From assembly GCF_003696215.1 (NCBI RefSeq), contig NZ_RFFG01000002.1:149303-213302 (forward strand): a DNA stretch of 64,000 nucleotides, in the 5' to 3' direction. A program made the translations under genes and the position numbers. This DNA comes from Actinomadura harenae. GTDB taxonomy: Bacteria; Actinomycetota; Actinomycetes; Streptosporangiales; Streptosporangiaceae. Of this stretch, positions 24,900-32,766 are shown one piece after another. The first letter of the stretch is position 1. Every line of letters starts with the position of its first letter. Below the pieces are notes generated by a model, which saw only the letters and a list, made by a program, of their open reading frames with translations, did not search any database and was not told the DNA's origin.

Positions 24900-26492
24900 C
24901 TACTTGCGGCGGCGCGCGCCCCGGCGCATCTGGCTGGGCTTGCGCAGCGGGTCGCCGTTCTCGATCTGGGCGGCCCTCCTCTTCGCACCGTACTCCGCGA
25001 GGGCCTCGGCCAGCGCCTGGACCGACGGCCTGGGCGACATCACGTCCACCCGCAGGCCGTACTCCTCGGCCGTCTTGGCCGTCTGCGGGCCGATGCAGGC
25101 GATCACGGTCACGTTGTGCGGCTTGCCCGCGATGCCGATGAGGTTCTTCACAGTGGACGACGAGGTGAACAGCACCGCGTCGAACCCGCCGCCCTTGATC
25201 GCCTCGCGGATCGGCGCGGGCGGCGGCGCGGCCCGGACCGTCCGGTAGGCGGTCACGTCCTCGCACTCCCAGCCGAGGCCGGTGAGGCCCGCGATGAGCG
25301 TGTCGGTGGCGATGTCGGCGCGCGGGAGCAGGACCCGGTTGATGGGGTCGAGGTCCTCGTCATAGGGCGGCCAGACCTCGACCAGGCCCTCCGACGACTG
25401 CTGCCCGGACGGCATCAGGTCGGGCTGGACGCCGAACTCGACCAGCGCCCTCGCGGTGGCCTCGCCGACGGCCGCGACCTTCAGCCCGGCGAACGCGCGC
25501 GCGTCGAGGCCGTAGTCGTGGAACTTCTCCCGCACCGCGCGGACGGCGTTGGTGGAGGTGAACACCACCCACTCGTACCGGCCGGTGACCAGGCCCTTGA
25601 CCGCGCGCTCCATCTGCTGGGGCGTGCGCGGCGGCTCGACCGAGATCGTCGGCACCTCGTCCGGGACGGCCCCGTAGGAGCGCAGCTGCTCCGACAGCGA
25701 CGCGGCCTGCTCCTTGGTGCGCGGCACCAGGACGCGCCAGCCGAACAGCGGCTTGGCCTCGAACCAGCCGAGCTTGTCCCGCCACTTCGCCACGTCCCCG
25801 ACGATGATCATCGCCGGGGCCTCCATGCCCTTGGACTCGGCGGCCAGGCGCTTCAGGTCGGAGACCACGGTCTCCTGCTCGGTGCTGGTGCCGAGCATGG
25901 TCATCGCGGCGGGCGTGGAGTCCGGGCGGCCGACCGCGATCAGCGACTTGCACACCTCGGCGACCGAGTGCTCCACACCGGCGATCACCAGCGTCGCGGA
26001 CGGGTCGGAGAACGCGGCCCAGTCGACCCCGCCCTCGGACGCGTCGATGAACCGCACCTCGCGGTGCTTGTCGTCGGTCAGCGGGATGCCCGCGTAACCG
26101 GGCACACCGGTCAGCGCCGACACACCGGACACGACCTCGAACGAGACGCCCGCCTTGTACAGGGCCTCGCCCCAGGACGCCATCCCGCAGGCCAGCGCCG
26201 GGTCGCCCAGGAACAGCCGGGCGACGCGGCGGCCCGCGCGGGCGTGCTTCACGGCGAGCTTCACCGGGTCGGCGGTCTCGGCGTCGTCGACCAGCTCGGC
26301 GTCCGCGCGGCGGTGCGCGAGCACCTCCGGGTGGACGTGCGCGACCGGCGCGATCACCACGTCCGCGCCCGCCAGCACCTCGACGGCGCGCAGCGTCAGC
26401 AGCTTCGGATCGCCGGGACCGGTGCCGACGAGGAAGACGCGTCCGGCGTCCGGGTCGGTCACCGGGTTGCCGGGGCCGTTCACAGGGCTCAC
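24900..26492 (-). CDS. hemD: Uroporphyrinogen-III synthase fused to a methyltransferase-like domain
   Basis: 530 residues. Residues 15-250 are a tetrapyrrole methylase (CobA/SUMT) fold with VGTGPGDPKLLTLRAVEVL at the start and AGIPLT later, but the usual GGDP..FGRG loop reads FLGDPALACGMAS. Residues 265-510 are the HemD domain, with VPRTKEQAASL, FTSTNAVRAVR and FTSSSTVKNL, which cyclises hydroxymethylbilane to uroporphyrinogen III. Such fusions are common in actinomycetes. The start is the GTG at 26492, overlapping the hemC stop codon (GTGA). The basic C-terminal tail (GAKRRAAQ to RRGARRRK) is likely flexible. Confidence 0.9.
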   Translation of the reverse strand: MSPVNGPGNPVTDPDAGRVFLVGTGPGDPKLLTLRAVEVLAGADVVIAPVAHVHPEVLAHRRADAELVDDAETADPVKLAVKHARAGRRVARLFLGDPALACGMASWGEALYKAGVSFEVVSGVSALTGVPGYAGIPLTDDKHREVRFIDASEGGVDWAAFSDPSATLVIAGVEHSVAEVCKSLIAVGRPDSTPAAMTMLGTSTEQETVVSDLKRLAAESKGMEAPAMIIVGDVAKWRDKLGWFEAKPLFGWRVLVPRTKEQAASLSEQLRSYGAVPDEVPTISVEPPRTPQQMERAVKGLVTGRYEWVVFTSTNAVRAVREKFHDYGLDARAFAGLKVAAVGEATARALVEFGVQPDLMPSGQQSSEGLVEVWPPYDEDLDPINRVLLPRADIATDTLIAGLTGLGWECEDVTAYRTVRAAPPPAPIREAIKGGGFDAVLFTSSSTVKNLIGIAGKPHNVTVIACIGPQTAKTAEEYGLRVDVMSPRPSVQALAEALAEYGAKRRAAQIENGDPLRKPSQMRRGARRRK

Positions 26493-27409
26493 GAATCCCC
26501 CTCCCCCATCAGCTCGGCGGCGCCGCGGCCGAGCAGCGCCTCGGCGAGCGCGCGGCCCGTCTCGGCGGCCTCGTCCGGGCGCCCGGTCGCGGACAGCCGC
26601 ACCTGGCGGCTCCCGTCGTGCGCGACGACGGCCGCGGTCAGGTGCAGTTCGTCGCCGGAGACGACGGCGTGCGCGCCCACGGGGGCCGAGCAGCCGCCCT
26701 CCAGGACGGCGAGCACGGTGCGCTCGGCGAGCACGGCGGCGCGGGTGCCGGGGTCGTCGACGGCCGCGAGCAGGGCGACCAGCTCCGGGTCGTCCGACCG
26801 GCACTCCAGCGCCAGCGCGCCCTGGCCGGGCGCGGGCAGCATGGCGTCGGTCTCGAAGACCTCGGCGACGTCGTCCAGCCGGCCGATGCGCCGCAGCCCG
26901 GCGTGCGCCAGGACGACCGCGTCCAGCTCGCCGTCGGCGATCTTGCGGAGCCGGGTGTCGGCGTTGCCCCGGATCGGGACGATCTCCAGGTCGGGACGGA
27001 GCGCGCGCAGCTGCGCGACCCGGCGCGGCGAGCCCGTGCCGACGCGCGCGCCGGCGGGCAGGTCGGCCAGCTTGCGCGTGCCGCACAGCGCGTCCCGCGG
27101 GTCGTCGCGGCGGGGGACGGCGGCGAGCGCGATCCCCTCGGCGGGCCCGGTGGGCAGGTCCTTCAGGCTGTGCACCGCGAAGTCCACCTCGCCGGAGAGC
27201 AGCCGGTCCCGGAGCGCGTTGACGAAGACCCCGGTCCCCCCGATCTGCGCGAGCAGTGCCTTGGATACATCACCCTCGGTCGTTACCCCGACCAGCTCGA
27301 CGCCATGCCCCGTGGCCTGCGTCAATGCGTCGGCGACCAGACCGGACTGGGTGGTGGCCATGAGGCTCCTGCGGGTGCCGAGCCGCAGTCGCCGGTCCGA
27401 TTCCGTCAC
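26489..27409 (-). CDS. hemC: Hydroxymethylbilane synthase (porphobilinogen deaminase)
   Basis: 306 residues. It polymerises four porphobilinogens. The dipyrromethane cofactor cysteine is in LEGGCSAPVG (about 237); HSLKDLPT and GTGSPRR are further signatures. The GTG start at 27409 overlaps the hemA stop codon by 4 bases and its own stop overlaps hemD, so the three are translationally coupled. Confidence 0.95.
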   Translation of the reverse strand: MTESDRRLRLGTRRSLMATTQSGLVADALTQATGHGVELVGVTTEGDVSKALLAQIGGTGVFVNALRDRLLSGEVDFAVHSLKDLPTGPAEGIALAAVPRRDDPRDALCGTRKLADLPAGARVGTGSPRRVAQLRALRPDLEIVPIRGNADTRLRKIADGELDAVVLAHAGLRRIGRLDDVAEVFETDAMLPAPGQGALALECRSDDPELVALLAAVDDPGTRAAVLAERTVLAVLEGGCSAPVGAHAVVSGDELHLTAAVVAHDGSRQVRLSATGRPDEAAETGRALAEALLGRGAAELMGEGDS

Positions 27410-28740
27410 GTCTGGCTTCCTTCGATGTTGTCGGCGCGCGCCACGGCCTCGGGCCGGCTCGGGTCCAGCCCGAACAGCTCGCGCAGCGCGTCGGCGTAGG
27501 CGTCCCCCCCGGGCGCCGCCGCCAGCTCCTTCACCCGGACGGTCGGGGCGTGCAGCAGCTTGTCGGCCACACGCCGGACGGTCTGGGCGATCTCCTTGTA
27601 GGCCCGCTCGTCGATGTCGGGCAACCGGCCCGCGAGCCGGGACAGCTCGGCGTCCACGACCTCGGCGGCCTTGGACCGCAGCGCCACGACGGTCGGCGCG
27701 ACCGCCGCCGCCCGCGCCGCGGACAGGTACGCCGAGACCTCGTCGCAGACGATCCGCTTGACCTCCTCGACCGCCTCCGGGCCGACGGCCCGGGCCGCCT
27801 CCTGCGCGACCCGCAGGTCGTCCAGGCCCGCGAGCGCCGCGCCGGGCACCTCGCGGACGGCCGGGTCCACGTCGTGCGGCAGGGCCAGGTCCAGGAAGAA
27901 CCTGCGCCGCGCGGGCGCGCCCGTGTCTCCCGCCGGTGCCCCGGCGGTGAGCATGTCGGCGGTGATCACGCGGCCGGTCGCGCCGGTGCACGAGACGATC
28001 AGGTCGGCCTCGGCGAGGGCGGCGGTCAGCTCGTCCATCCGGATCGCGCGGGCCGGGGACTCCAGGGACGCGGCGAGCCGGACGGCGTTGTCGAAGGTGC
28101 GGTTGGCGATGACGACCTCGCCCGCGCCGGCGCGGCTCAGCGTGGCCGCGGCCAGCGAGCTCATCGACCCGGCGCCGACGACCAGGGCGCGCTTGCCCTC
28201 CACCGGGCCGAGGTGCTTCCCGGCGACCTCCAGGCCGACGCTGACCAGGGACGCCCCGGCCTGGTCGATCCCGGTCTCGTGGTGGGCGCGCTTGCCGACC
28301 CGCAGCGCCCGCTGGAGCAGGTCGTGCAGGTCGCGGCCGATGGTGTGCTCGTCCTGCGCGAGCTTGAACGCCGTCCGGATCTGGCCGAGGATCTGCCCCT
28401 CGCCGACGACCATCGAGTCCAGGCCGCTCGCGACCGCGAACACGTGCTGGACGGCCCGCTCCTCGTAGTGCACGTACAGGTGCCGGGACAACTCGTCCAG
28501 CGGGATGCCGCTGTGCAGGGCGAGCAGCTCGGACACCGACGTGACGCCGCCGTGGAAGCGGTCCACGACCGCGAAGACCTCGACGCGGTTGCACGTGGAG
28601 ACGATCGCCGCCTCCGACACGTGCCCGCAGTCGCGCACCGAGTGCAGCAGTTTCAGCAGGTCGTCGCCCGACACCGCGGCCCGCTCCAGCAGCGCCACCG
28701 GTGCACTGCGGTGGCTCAGTCCCACCACCAGCACGCTCAT
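27406..28740 (-). CDS. hemA: Glutamyl-tRNA reductase
   Basis: 444 residues from the ATG at 28740. It reduces glutamyl-tRNA to glutamate-1-semialdehyde, the committed step of C5 heme synthesis. The N-terminus MSVLVVGLSHRSAPV and the catalytic Cys in STCNRVEVFAV (about 50) are diagnostic; an NADPH-binding GAGSMSSLAA motif is near 185. It lies 151 bases after rex, the order known as rex-hemACD in Streptomyces, so it is likely under Rex control. Confidence 0.95.
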   Translation of the reverse strand: MSVLVVGLSHRSAPVALLERAAVSGDDLLKLLHSVRDCGHVSEAAIVSTCNRVEVFAVVDRFHGGVTSVSELLALHSGIPLDELSRHLYVHYEERAVQHVFAVASGLDSMVVGEGQILGQIRTAFKLAQDEHTIGRDLHDLLQRALRVGKRAHHETGIDQAGASLVSVGLEVAGKHLGPVEGKRALVVGAGSMSSLAAATLSRAGAGEVVIANRTFDNAVRLAASLESPARAIRMDELTAALAEADLIVSCTGATGRVITADMLTAGAPAGDTGAPARRRFFLDLALPHDVDPAVREVPGAALAGLDDLRVAQEAARAVGPEAVEEVKRIVCDEVSAYLSAARAAAVAPTVVALRSKAAEVVDAELSRLAGRLPDIDERAYKEIAQTVRRVADKLLHAPTVRVKELAAAPGGDAYADALRELFGLDPSRPEAVARADNIEGSQT

Positions 28741-28891
28741 CGGCCGGTTCTCCGCTCTCGTTCGCTCATCGCCCGCTCGTCCATCTGTCCGACCGACTGA
28801 CCGGCCGACTGACCGGCCGGCCTCGCCCGCTCCGTCCTCCGCCCCGGCGCGGACCGTCCGGGGGCCGTCCCGACTCCACCAGCGCCGCGCG

Positions 28892-29647
28892 TCACTCGGC
28901 CGCCTCCACATAGTGGACGGGCTCCGGCGGGCCGGAGTCCAGCGCGGACGGCCTGCCGCCGGCGCCGTCCGGGCCGCCGGCCTTGCGCTGCTCGTGGAAC
29001 GCCAGTATCTGCAGCTCGATGGACAGGTCCACCTTGCGGACGTCGACCCACTCGGGGACCGTCAGGACCACCGGCGCGAAGTTCAGCACGCTCGTGACGC
29101 CCGCGGCCACCACGCGGTCGCAGACGCCCTGGGCCGCCCCGGCGGGCGTGGCGATCACGGCGATGGACACGCCGTGCTCGCCGATGACGTCCTCCAGCCG
29201 GTCGATGTGCCGCACGGTCAGGCCGGAGATCTCCTGACCGACGATCTGCTCGTCGGCGTCGAGCAGGCCCGCCACGCGGAAGCCGCGGGAGGCGAAGCCG
29301 CCGTAACCGGCGAGGGCGCGCCCCAGGTTACCCACGCCGATGATGGCCACGACCCAATCCTGGGTCAGGCCCAGTTCACGAGAGATCTGGTAGACGAGGT
29401 ACTCGACCTCGTACCCGACCCCCCGGGTGCCGTACGACCCGAGGTGGGACAGGTCCTTGCGCAGCTTGGCGGAGTTCACCCCGGCGGCGGACGCCAGTTC
29501 CTCGGAGGACACGGTGGCGACGCCCCGGTCCTGGAGGGCGTGGAGGGCCCTGAGGTAGACCGGCAGCCGGGCCACGGTGGCCTCCGGGATTCCCCGGGGT
29601 CGGGCGGCGTCCACGCGTTCGCGGTGGCGGGTCTGTCGAGATGTCAC
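28892..29647 (-). CDS. rex: Redox-sensing repressor Rex
   Basis: 251 residues. The N-terminal winged HTH (about 15-90) includes VSSEELASAAGVNSAKLRKD; the Rossmann domain (about 95-215) starts with AIIGVGNLGRALAGY and binds NADH/NAD+. Rex leaves DNA when NADH rises. The GTG start is at 29647. A Rex-type site lies 114-133 bases upstream of the start, over the promoter, consistent with autoregulation; a second, perfect site is at 231-248. The Gly/Pro-rich tail is variable in this family. Confidence 0.94.
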   Translation of the reverse strand: MTSRQTRHRERVDAARPRGIPEATVARLPVYLRALHALQDRGVATVSSEELASAAGVNSAKLRKDLSHLGSYGTRGVGYEVEYLVYQISRELGLTQDWVVAIIGVGNLGRALAGYGGFASRGFRVAGLLDADEQIVGQEISGLTVRHIDRLEDVIGEHGVSIAVIATPAGAAQGVCDRVVAAGVTSVLNFAPVVLTVPEWVDVRKVDLSIELQILAFHEQRKAGGPDGAGGRPSALDSGPPEPVHYVEAAE

Positions 29648-29752
29648 GGCCTGCTCTTCGGGGGCTCGACGCTGAGTCCGGTCCGGTCACGGGCGGCGTG
29701 GTCCGGCCGGAAGCGACGGGAACCGTGCCCGGGACCCGAGGCTGCCCTCCAG

Positions 29753-29780
29753 ATTATGCCTTTGTGAATACGCGCACAAA
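29753..29780 (-). promoter_or_regulatory. rex promoter overlapped by a Rex operator
   Basis: TTTGTGAATACGCGCACAAA (29761-29780) has the TTGTG-N8-CACAA form of the Rex site. On the minus strand CATAAT (29758-29753) is a -10 candidate, with TTTGTG 16 bases upstream as a weak -35, so bound Rex would cover the promoter. Confidence 0.75.
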
Positions 29781-30020
29781 GTCGACCCCGCCTTACCGAA
29801 CGCGCCGATTCCGCGGGTTCCCACGACGTCATCGCACGTCAGAGGCGCGGAAATGGGCATTTCCACCTGATCGTCCCCCGGCTTTCGCCCGACCTGAATG
29901 TGACTGACGGAACAGTCGGCTTTCAGCCGCTTTCCGGCTTGACGCCCACCAACCGGGATGCCGCGCACCCGCGAGGCCAGGCTCACGAGTCGGACGCGGA
30001 GGTCAGGTCGGACGGAAGGA

Positions 30021-30070
30021 TCAGGTCGAACGCGGGGTCAGTCGAACGCGGGGGTCAGTCGAACGCGGGG
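30021..30070. repeat. Three 16-17-base tandem units over the glutaredoxin gene 3' end
   Basis: The units TCAGGTCGAACGCGGGG, TCAGTCGAACGCGGGGG and TCAGTCGAACGCGGGG run up to the stop codon of the minus-strand gene at 30071; each unit begins with TCA, the complement of the TGA stop. Confidence 0.85.
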
Positions 30071-30355
30071 TCAGGTGCGGCGCTTGGCGATGGCGGCGCG
30101 CAGGCGGGCCTCGTTGACCCGCCAGTAGTCCACCTGGACGCCGTTGACCAGCGTGACCGGGATCTGCTCCCAGTACTCGGCGTGGAGCGCCTCGTCCCGG
30201 GTGATGTCGCGCTCCTCGAAACGGACGCCCTCGTCGGCCACGACCCGTGCGATCACCTCGCGGGCGACGTCGCAGAGATGGCAGCCGGGCTTGCCCAGCA
30301 TCGTCACGACGACCTCGCCGGGCACGGCCCCGGCGGCTTCCGGCCCGCCGGTCAC
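30071..30355 (-). CDS. Glutaredoxin-like protein
   Basis: 94 residues. The thioredoxin fold has the redox motif GKPGCHLCDVA (CHLC) near residue 21 and the cis-Pro motif IPVTLVNG near 65. Such small DUF836/glutaredoxin-like proteins are thought to handle disulfides or mycothiol adducts. The GTG start at 30355 overlaps the stop codon of the 7-TM protein by 4 bases. The counterpart in M. tuberculosis (Rv0508) also precedes hemA. Confidence 0.85.
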   Translation of the reverse strand: MTGGPEAAGAVPGEVVVTMLGKPGCHLCDVAREVIARVVADEGVRFEERDITRDEALHAEYWEQIPVTLVNGVQVDYWRVNEARLRAAIAKRRT

Positions 30356-31764
30356 CGGAGCGGCCTCTGGTGGGGCACGGACGGCGGCATCCCCGGCGCC
30401 CCGGGCTGGGGCAGGGGCTGGGAGCCGGACGCGGCCGCGGCGTCCCCGGGCAGCGGAAGGATCTTGGCCGCGCCGAGCCGGATCTCGATCACGTTCGTCG
30501 CCAGGACGTGCGCGCGCGACTCGGACTGGAAGCGGAGGTGGTGCGGGAGGCGCTGGTGCGCCGCGAACGCGGCCTCGCTGCGGAACAGCTGGTAGAAGAT
30601 CCGCTGCGTGGGCGCGTTCACCACCTGGTGCGACGCGAAGACCAGCGTGTCCGGCTCGGACGAGCGGGCGGCGGCGGCGAGGTCGGCGGCGAGCCGGTCG
30701 AACGTCTCCTCCCGGCCGTCCAGCAGCGTGTAGACGGTGATCCGGCCGCAGATCTGGGACAGGTCGGACGGCGGGCCCGCGGCGGCGGCGGCCGCGGCGG
30801 CCATGATGTCGCCCAGCGCGTTCGGCCCGCTGAGACCACCCGGAACGCCCTGACCGGCGGGACCCCCCGGGCCCCCCGGGCCCCCCGGTCCACCTGGGCC
30901 ACCGGGACCGGCCGGGCCGCCGTTGGCGGGCTGCGGGGGCAGCGGCTCCTCGGACGGCTCGGGGAAGCGCATCTCGCGACGGCGTCGTCCCCCCGGACGG
31001 TCGGGAGCGGCGGCCATGGCGTTCGCCGCCGGGACGGGACGCGCGGGCGGCTCGTCGTAGCCGGTCTGAGGGCCGTCGGGGTCGTCCCCGCCGTCGTCGT
31101 CGAAGACCGGGAGGGTGCGCATCGAGCCGTACCAGACCAGCCCGGCGGCGGCGCCGAGCGCGATCACCGCAGCGGGCGCGGGCACCAGCCCGCGCGTGCC
31201 GCTGACGACCAGCACCCCGGCGAGCGCGACCAGCGCGATCGGGATCATCAGCTCCTGCGCCTCGGCGTCCCGCTTGGACGCCAGCCAGGCGGTGAAGCCC
31301 GCGCAGCCGACCAGCGCCAGCACCGACACCACGTGCGCGCCGTCGATCAGCAGCAGCGGCAGCGCGTCGTAGGTCTGGGACGGCTTCGGCAGGCTCTTGG
31401 TGAGCGTGGCGGTCTTCAGCGGGTCCACCAGCAGGATGACCGTGGCCACCAGCGTGTAGGAGACCGCGAAGAGCCAGGCCGCGAACCGCACCTGGATGAG
31501 GCGGGCGATCAGCTCCACCATGCCGAGCGCGAGCCAGACGGGCGCGAGCAGCGCCCCGCCGAGCTCGACGACCCGGAAGACGGGCGAGCTGAACTTCATC
31601 AGGAAGCCCGCCGTCATGGCCAGGAGCGCCAGGGTCAGTGCCACCTGCGTGACCGACCAGGCGATCAGGAAGAGCATCCGGTCCGTGGAGGCGCGCTTGA
31701 CCAGCAACCCGGTGGCAATTAAGGCACCCAGGGTCGCCAGCAGGGCGAGAAGAGCGTTGAGCAT
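30352..31764 (-). CDS. 7-TM membrane protein fused to a collagen-like linker and a monooxygenase-fold domain
   Basis: 470 residues from the ATG at 31764. Seven hydrophobic helices fill residues 1-225. A disordered linker (230-330) contains a run of GPGGPGG triplets, then Ala-rich sequence. The C-terminal domain (about 345-440) resembles the ABM (antibiotic biosynthesis monooxygenase) ferredoxin-like fold, with ITVYTLLDGREETFDRLA, IFYQLFRSEAAFAAH and a final VIEIRLG strand. Function is unknown; a membrane-tethered small-molecule or heme-binding sensor is possible. It is divergent from the bldN-like gene and coupled to the glutaredoxin gene. Confidence 0.75.
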   Translation of the reverse strand: MLNALLALLATLGALIATGLLVKRASTDRMLFLIAWSVTQVALTLALLAMTAGFLMKFSSPVFRVVELGGALLAPVWLALGMVELIARLIQVRFAAWLFAVSYTLVATVILLVDPLKTATLTKSLPKPSQTYDALPLLLIDGAHVVSVLALVGCAGFTAWLASKRDAEAQELMIPIALVALAGVLVVSGTRGLVPAPAAVIALGAAAGLVWYGSMRTLPVFDDDGGDDPDGPQTGYDEPPARPVPAANAMAAAPDRPGGRRRREMRFPEPSEEPLPPQPANGGPAGPGGPGGPGGPGGPGGPAGQGVPGGLSGPNALGDIMAAAAAAAAGPPSDLSQICGRITVYTLLDGREETFDRLAADLAAAARSSEPDTLVFASHQVVNAPTQRIFYQLFRSEAAFAAHQRLPHHLRFQSESRAHVLATNVIEIRLGAAKILPLPGDAAAASGSQPLPQPGAPGMPPSVPHQRPLR

Positions 31765-31964
31765 CGCGCCCCATGGTGCCCGATGCGGAGGGATGAGGGG
31801 TAACCCGGGCGCACTTTCGGCCCATTCATCGGCTTTCAGGCCCACTTCGAACGGAGGCTCCGATGCGATCGACAGCCGACAGGCGAGGGCATTGCCTCGC
31901 ATACCGCCCCATACCTACAGTGGCCTTTCACGCCTGGGGCCGCGTACGCACCGAGGAGAACTGC

Positions 31965-32600
31965 ATGAGCAGCCTGACCCTCGACATCCGGTTCTCCCGG
32001 CCGTCCCGCCGCTCCGCGGCCGTCCCGCCCCGGCGCCCCGCCCGGGAGGCGGGCGACCCGCTCAAGGCCCTGGTCATGCGCGCCCGCGAGGGCGACGCCG
32101 AGGCGTTCGGGCAGCTCTACGACCGGTACGCGGACCTGGTCTACCGGTACGTCTACCACCGCGTCGGCGCGCACACCCTCACCGAGGACCTGACCAGCGA
32201 GACCTTCCTCCGCGCGTGGCGGCGGATGAGCGACTTCACCTGGCAGGGCAAGGACTTCGGCGCCTGGCTGGTCACGATCGCCCGCAACCTCGTCGCCGAC
32301 CACTTCAAGTCCGGACGGCACCGGCTGGAGGTCAGCACCGGCGACGTGGTCGAGCCGGAGCACCCGCAGGAGGGACCGGAGCGCGCCGTCCTCGACTCGA
32401 TGACCCACCGGACCGTCCTCGCGGCCGTCCGGCGGCTCGGCGAGGAGCAGCGTGAGTGCGTCGTCCTGCGCTTCCTGCACGGGCTCTCGGTCGCCGAGAC
32501 GGCGGTCGTCATGGGCAAGAAGACGGGCGCGATCAAGGCGCTCCAGTACCGGGCCGTCCGGTCGCTGGCCCGGATGCTCCCCGACGACCTGCGGGGCTGA
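31965..32600 (+). CDS. bldN: ECF sigma factor resembling BldN
   Basis: 211 residues from the ATG at 31965 behind GAGGAG. Region 2 (about 35-110: FGQLYDRYADLVYRYVYHRV, then TWQGKDFGAWLVTIARNLVA) and region 4 (about 145-205: LGEEQRECVVLRFLHGLSVA and MGKKTGAIKALQYRAVRSL) match the BldN group closely. BldN drives chaplin and rodlin genes during aerial growth in Streptomyces. The N-terminal extension here is about 35 residues, shorter than the roughly 86-residue pro-sequence of S. coelicolor BldN. No anti-sigma gene (rsbN) follows; a tandem repeat and a HAD phosphatase gene do. Confidence 0.8.
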   Translation: MSSLTLDIRFSRPSRRSAAVPPRRPAREAGDPLKALVMRAREGDAEAFGQLYDRYADLVYRYVYHRVGAHTLTEDLTSETFLRAWRRMSDFTWQGKDFGAWLVTIARNLVADHFKSGRHRLEVSTGDVVEPEHPQEGPERAVLDSMTHRTVLAAVRRLGEEQRECVVLRFLHGLSVAETAVVMGKKTGAIKALQYRAVRSLARMLPDDLRG

Positions 32601-32738
32601 CCGCATGACACCCGCCTGCGGGGCTGACCGCATGACACCGCCCGCGGGGCTGACCCCGCATGACACCGCCCGCGGGGCTGACCCCGCATGACACCCGCCT
32701 GCGGGGCTGACCGCATGACACCGACCTGCGGGGCCGAG
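32590..32738 (+). repeat. Five tandem 27-29-base units starting in the bldN stop region
   Basis: Units at 32590-32616, 32617-32642, 32643-32670, 32671-32699 and 32700-32726, plus a partial sixth, share GCGGGGCTGACCGCATGACA. The first unit contains the last three codons and stop of the sigma factor gene, so it was the source. Units 3 and 4 have GCGGGGCTGACCCCGC, a 6-bp hairpin with a CTGA loop; the others pair only 4 bp. The array fills most of the gap to the next gene. Confidence 0.9.
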
Positions 32739-32766
32739 CGTGCGACGGGTTGAATACGCTCGGGTC

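Larger units (their letters stand above)
29648..30070. other. 423-base region upstream of rex
   Basis: It contains the rex promoter with its Rex operator (29753-29780) and, at its far end, three tandem units over the glutaredoxin 3' end (30021-30070). No gene is seen in it. Confidence 0.7.

Noticed and set aside
24270..27761. A very long open frame on the plus strand opposite hemB, hemD and hemC
   Set aside because: It is the G/C-rich shadow of the heme genes: composition is Arg/Gly/Ala/Asp-rich and no domain appears, while the minus strand gives clear HemB, HemD and HemC.
32590..32738. CRISPR-like array
   Set aside because: Units are adjacent without spacers and arise from the sigma factor gene end; no cas genes are present.
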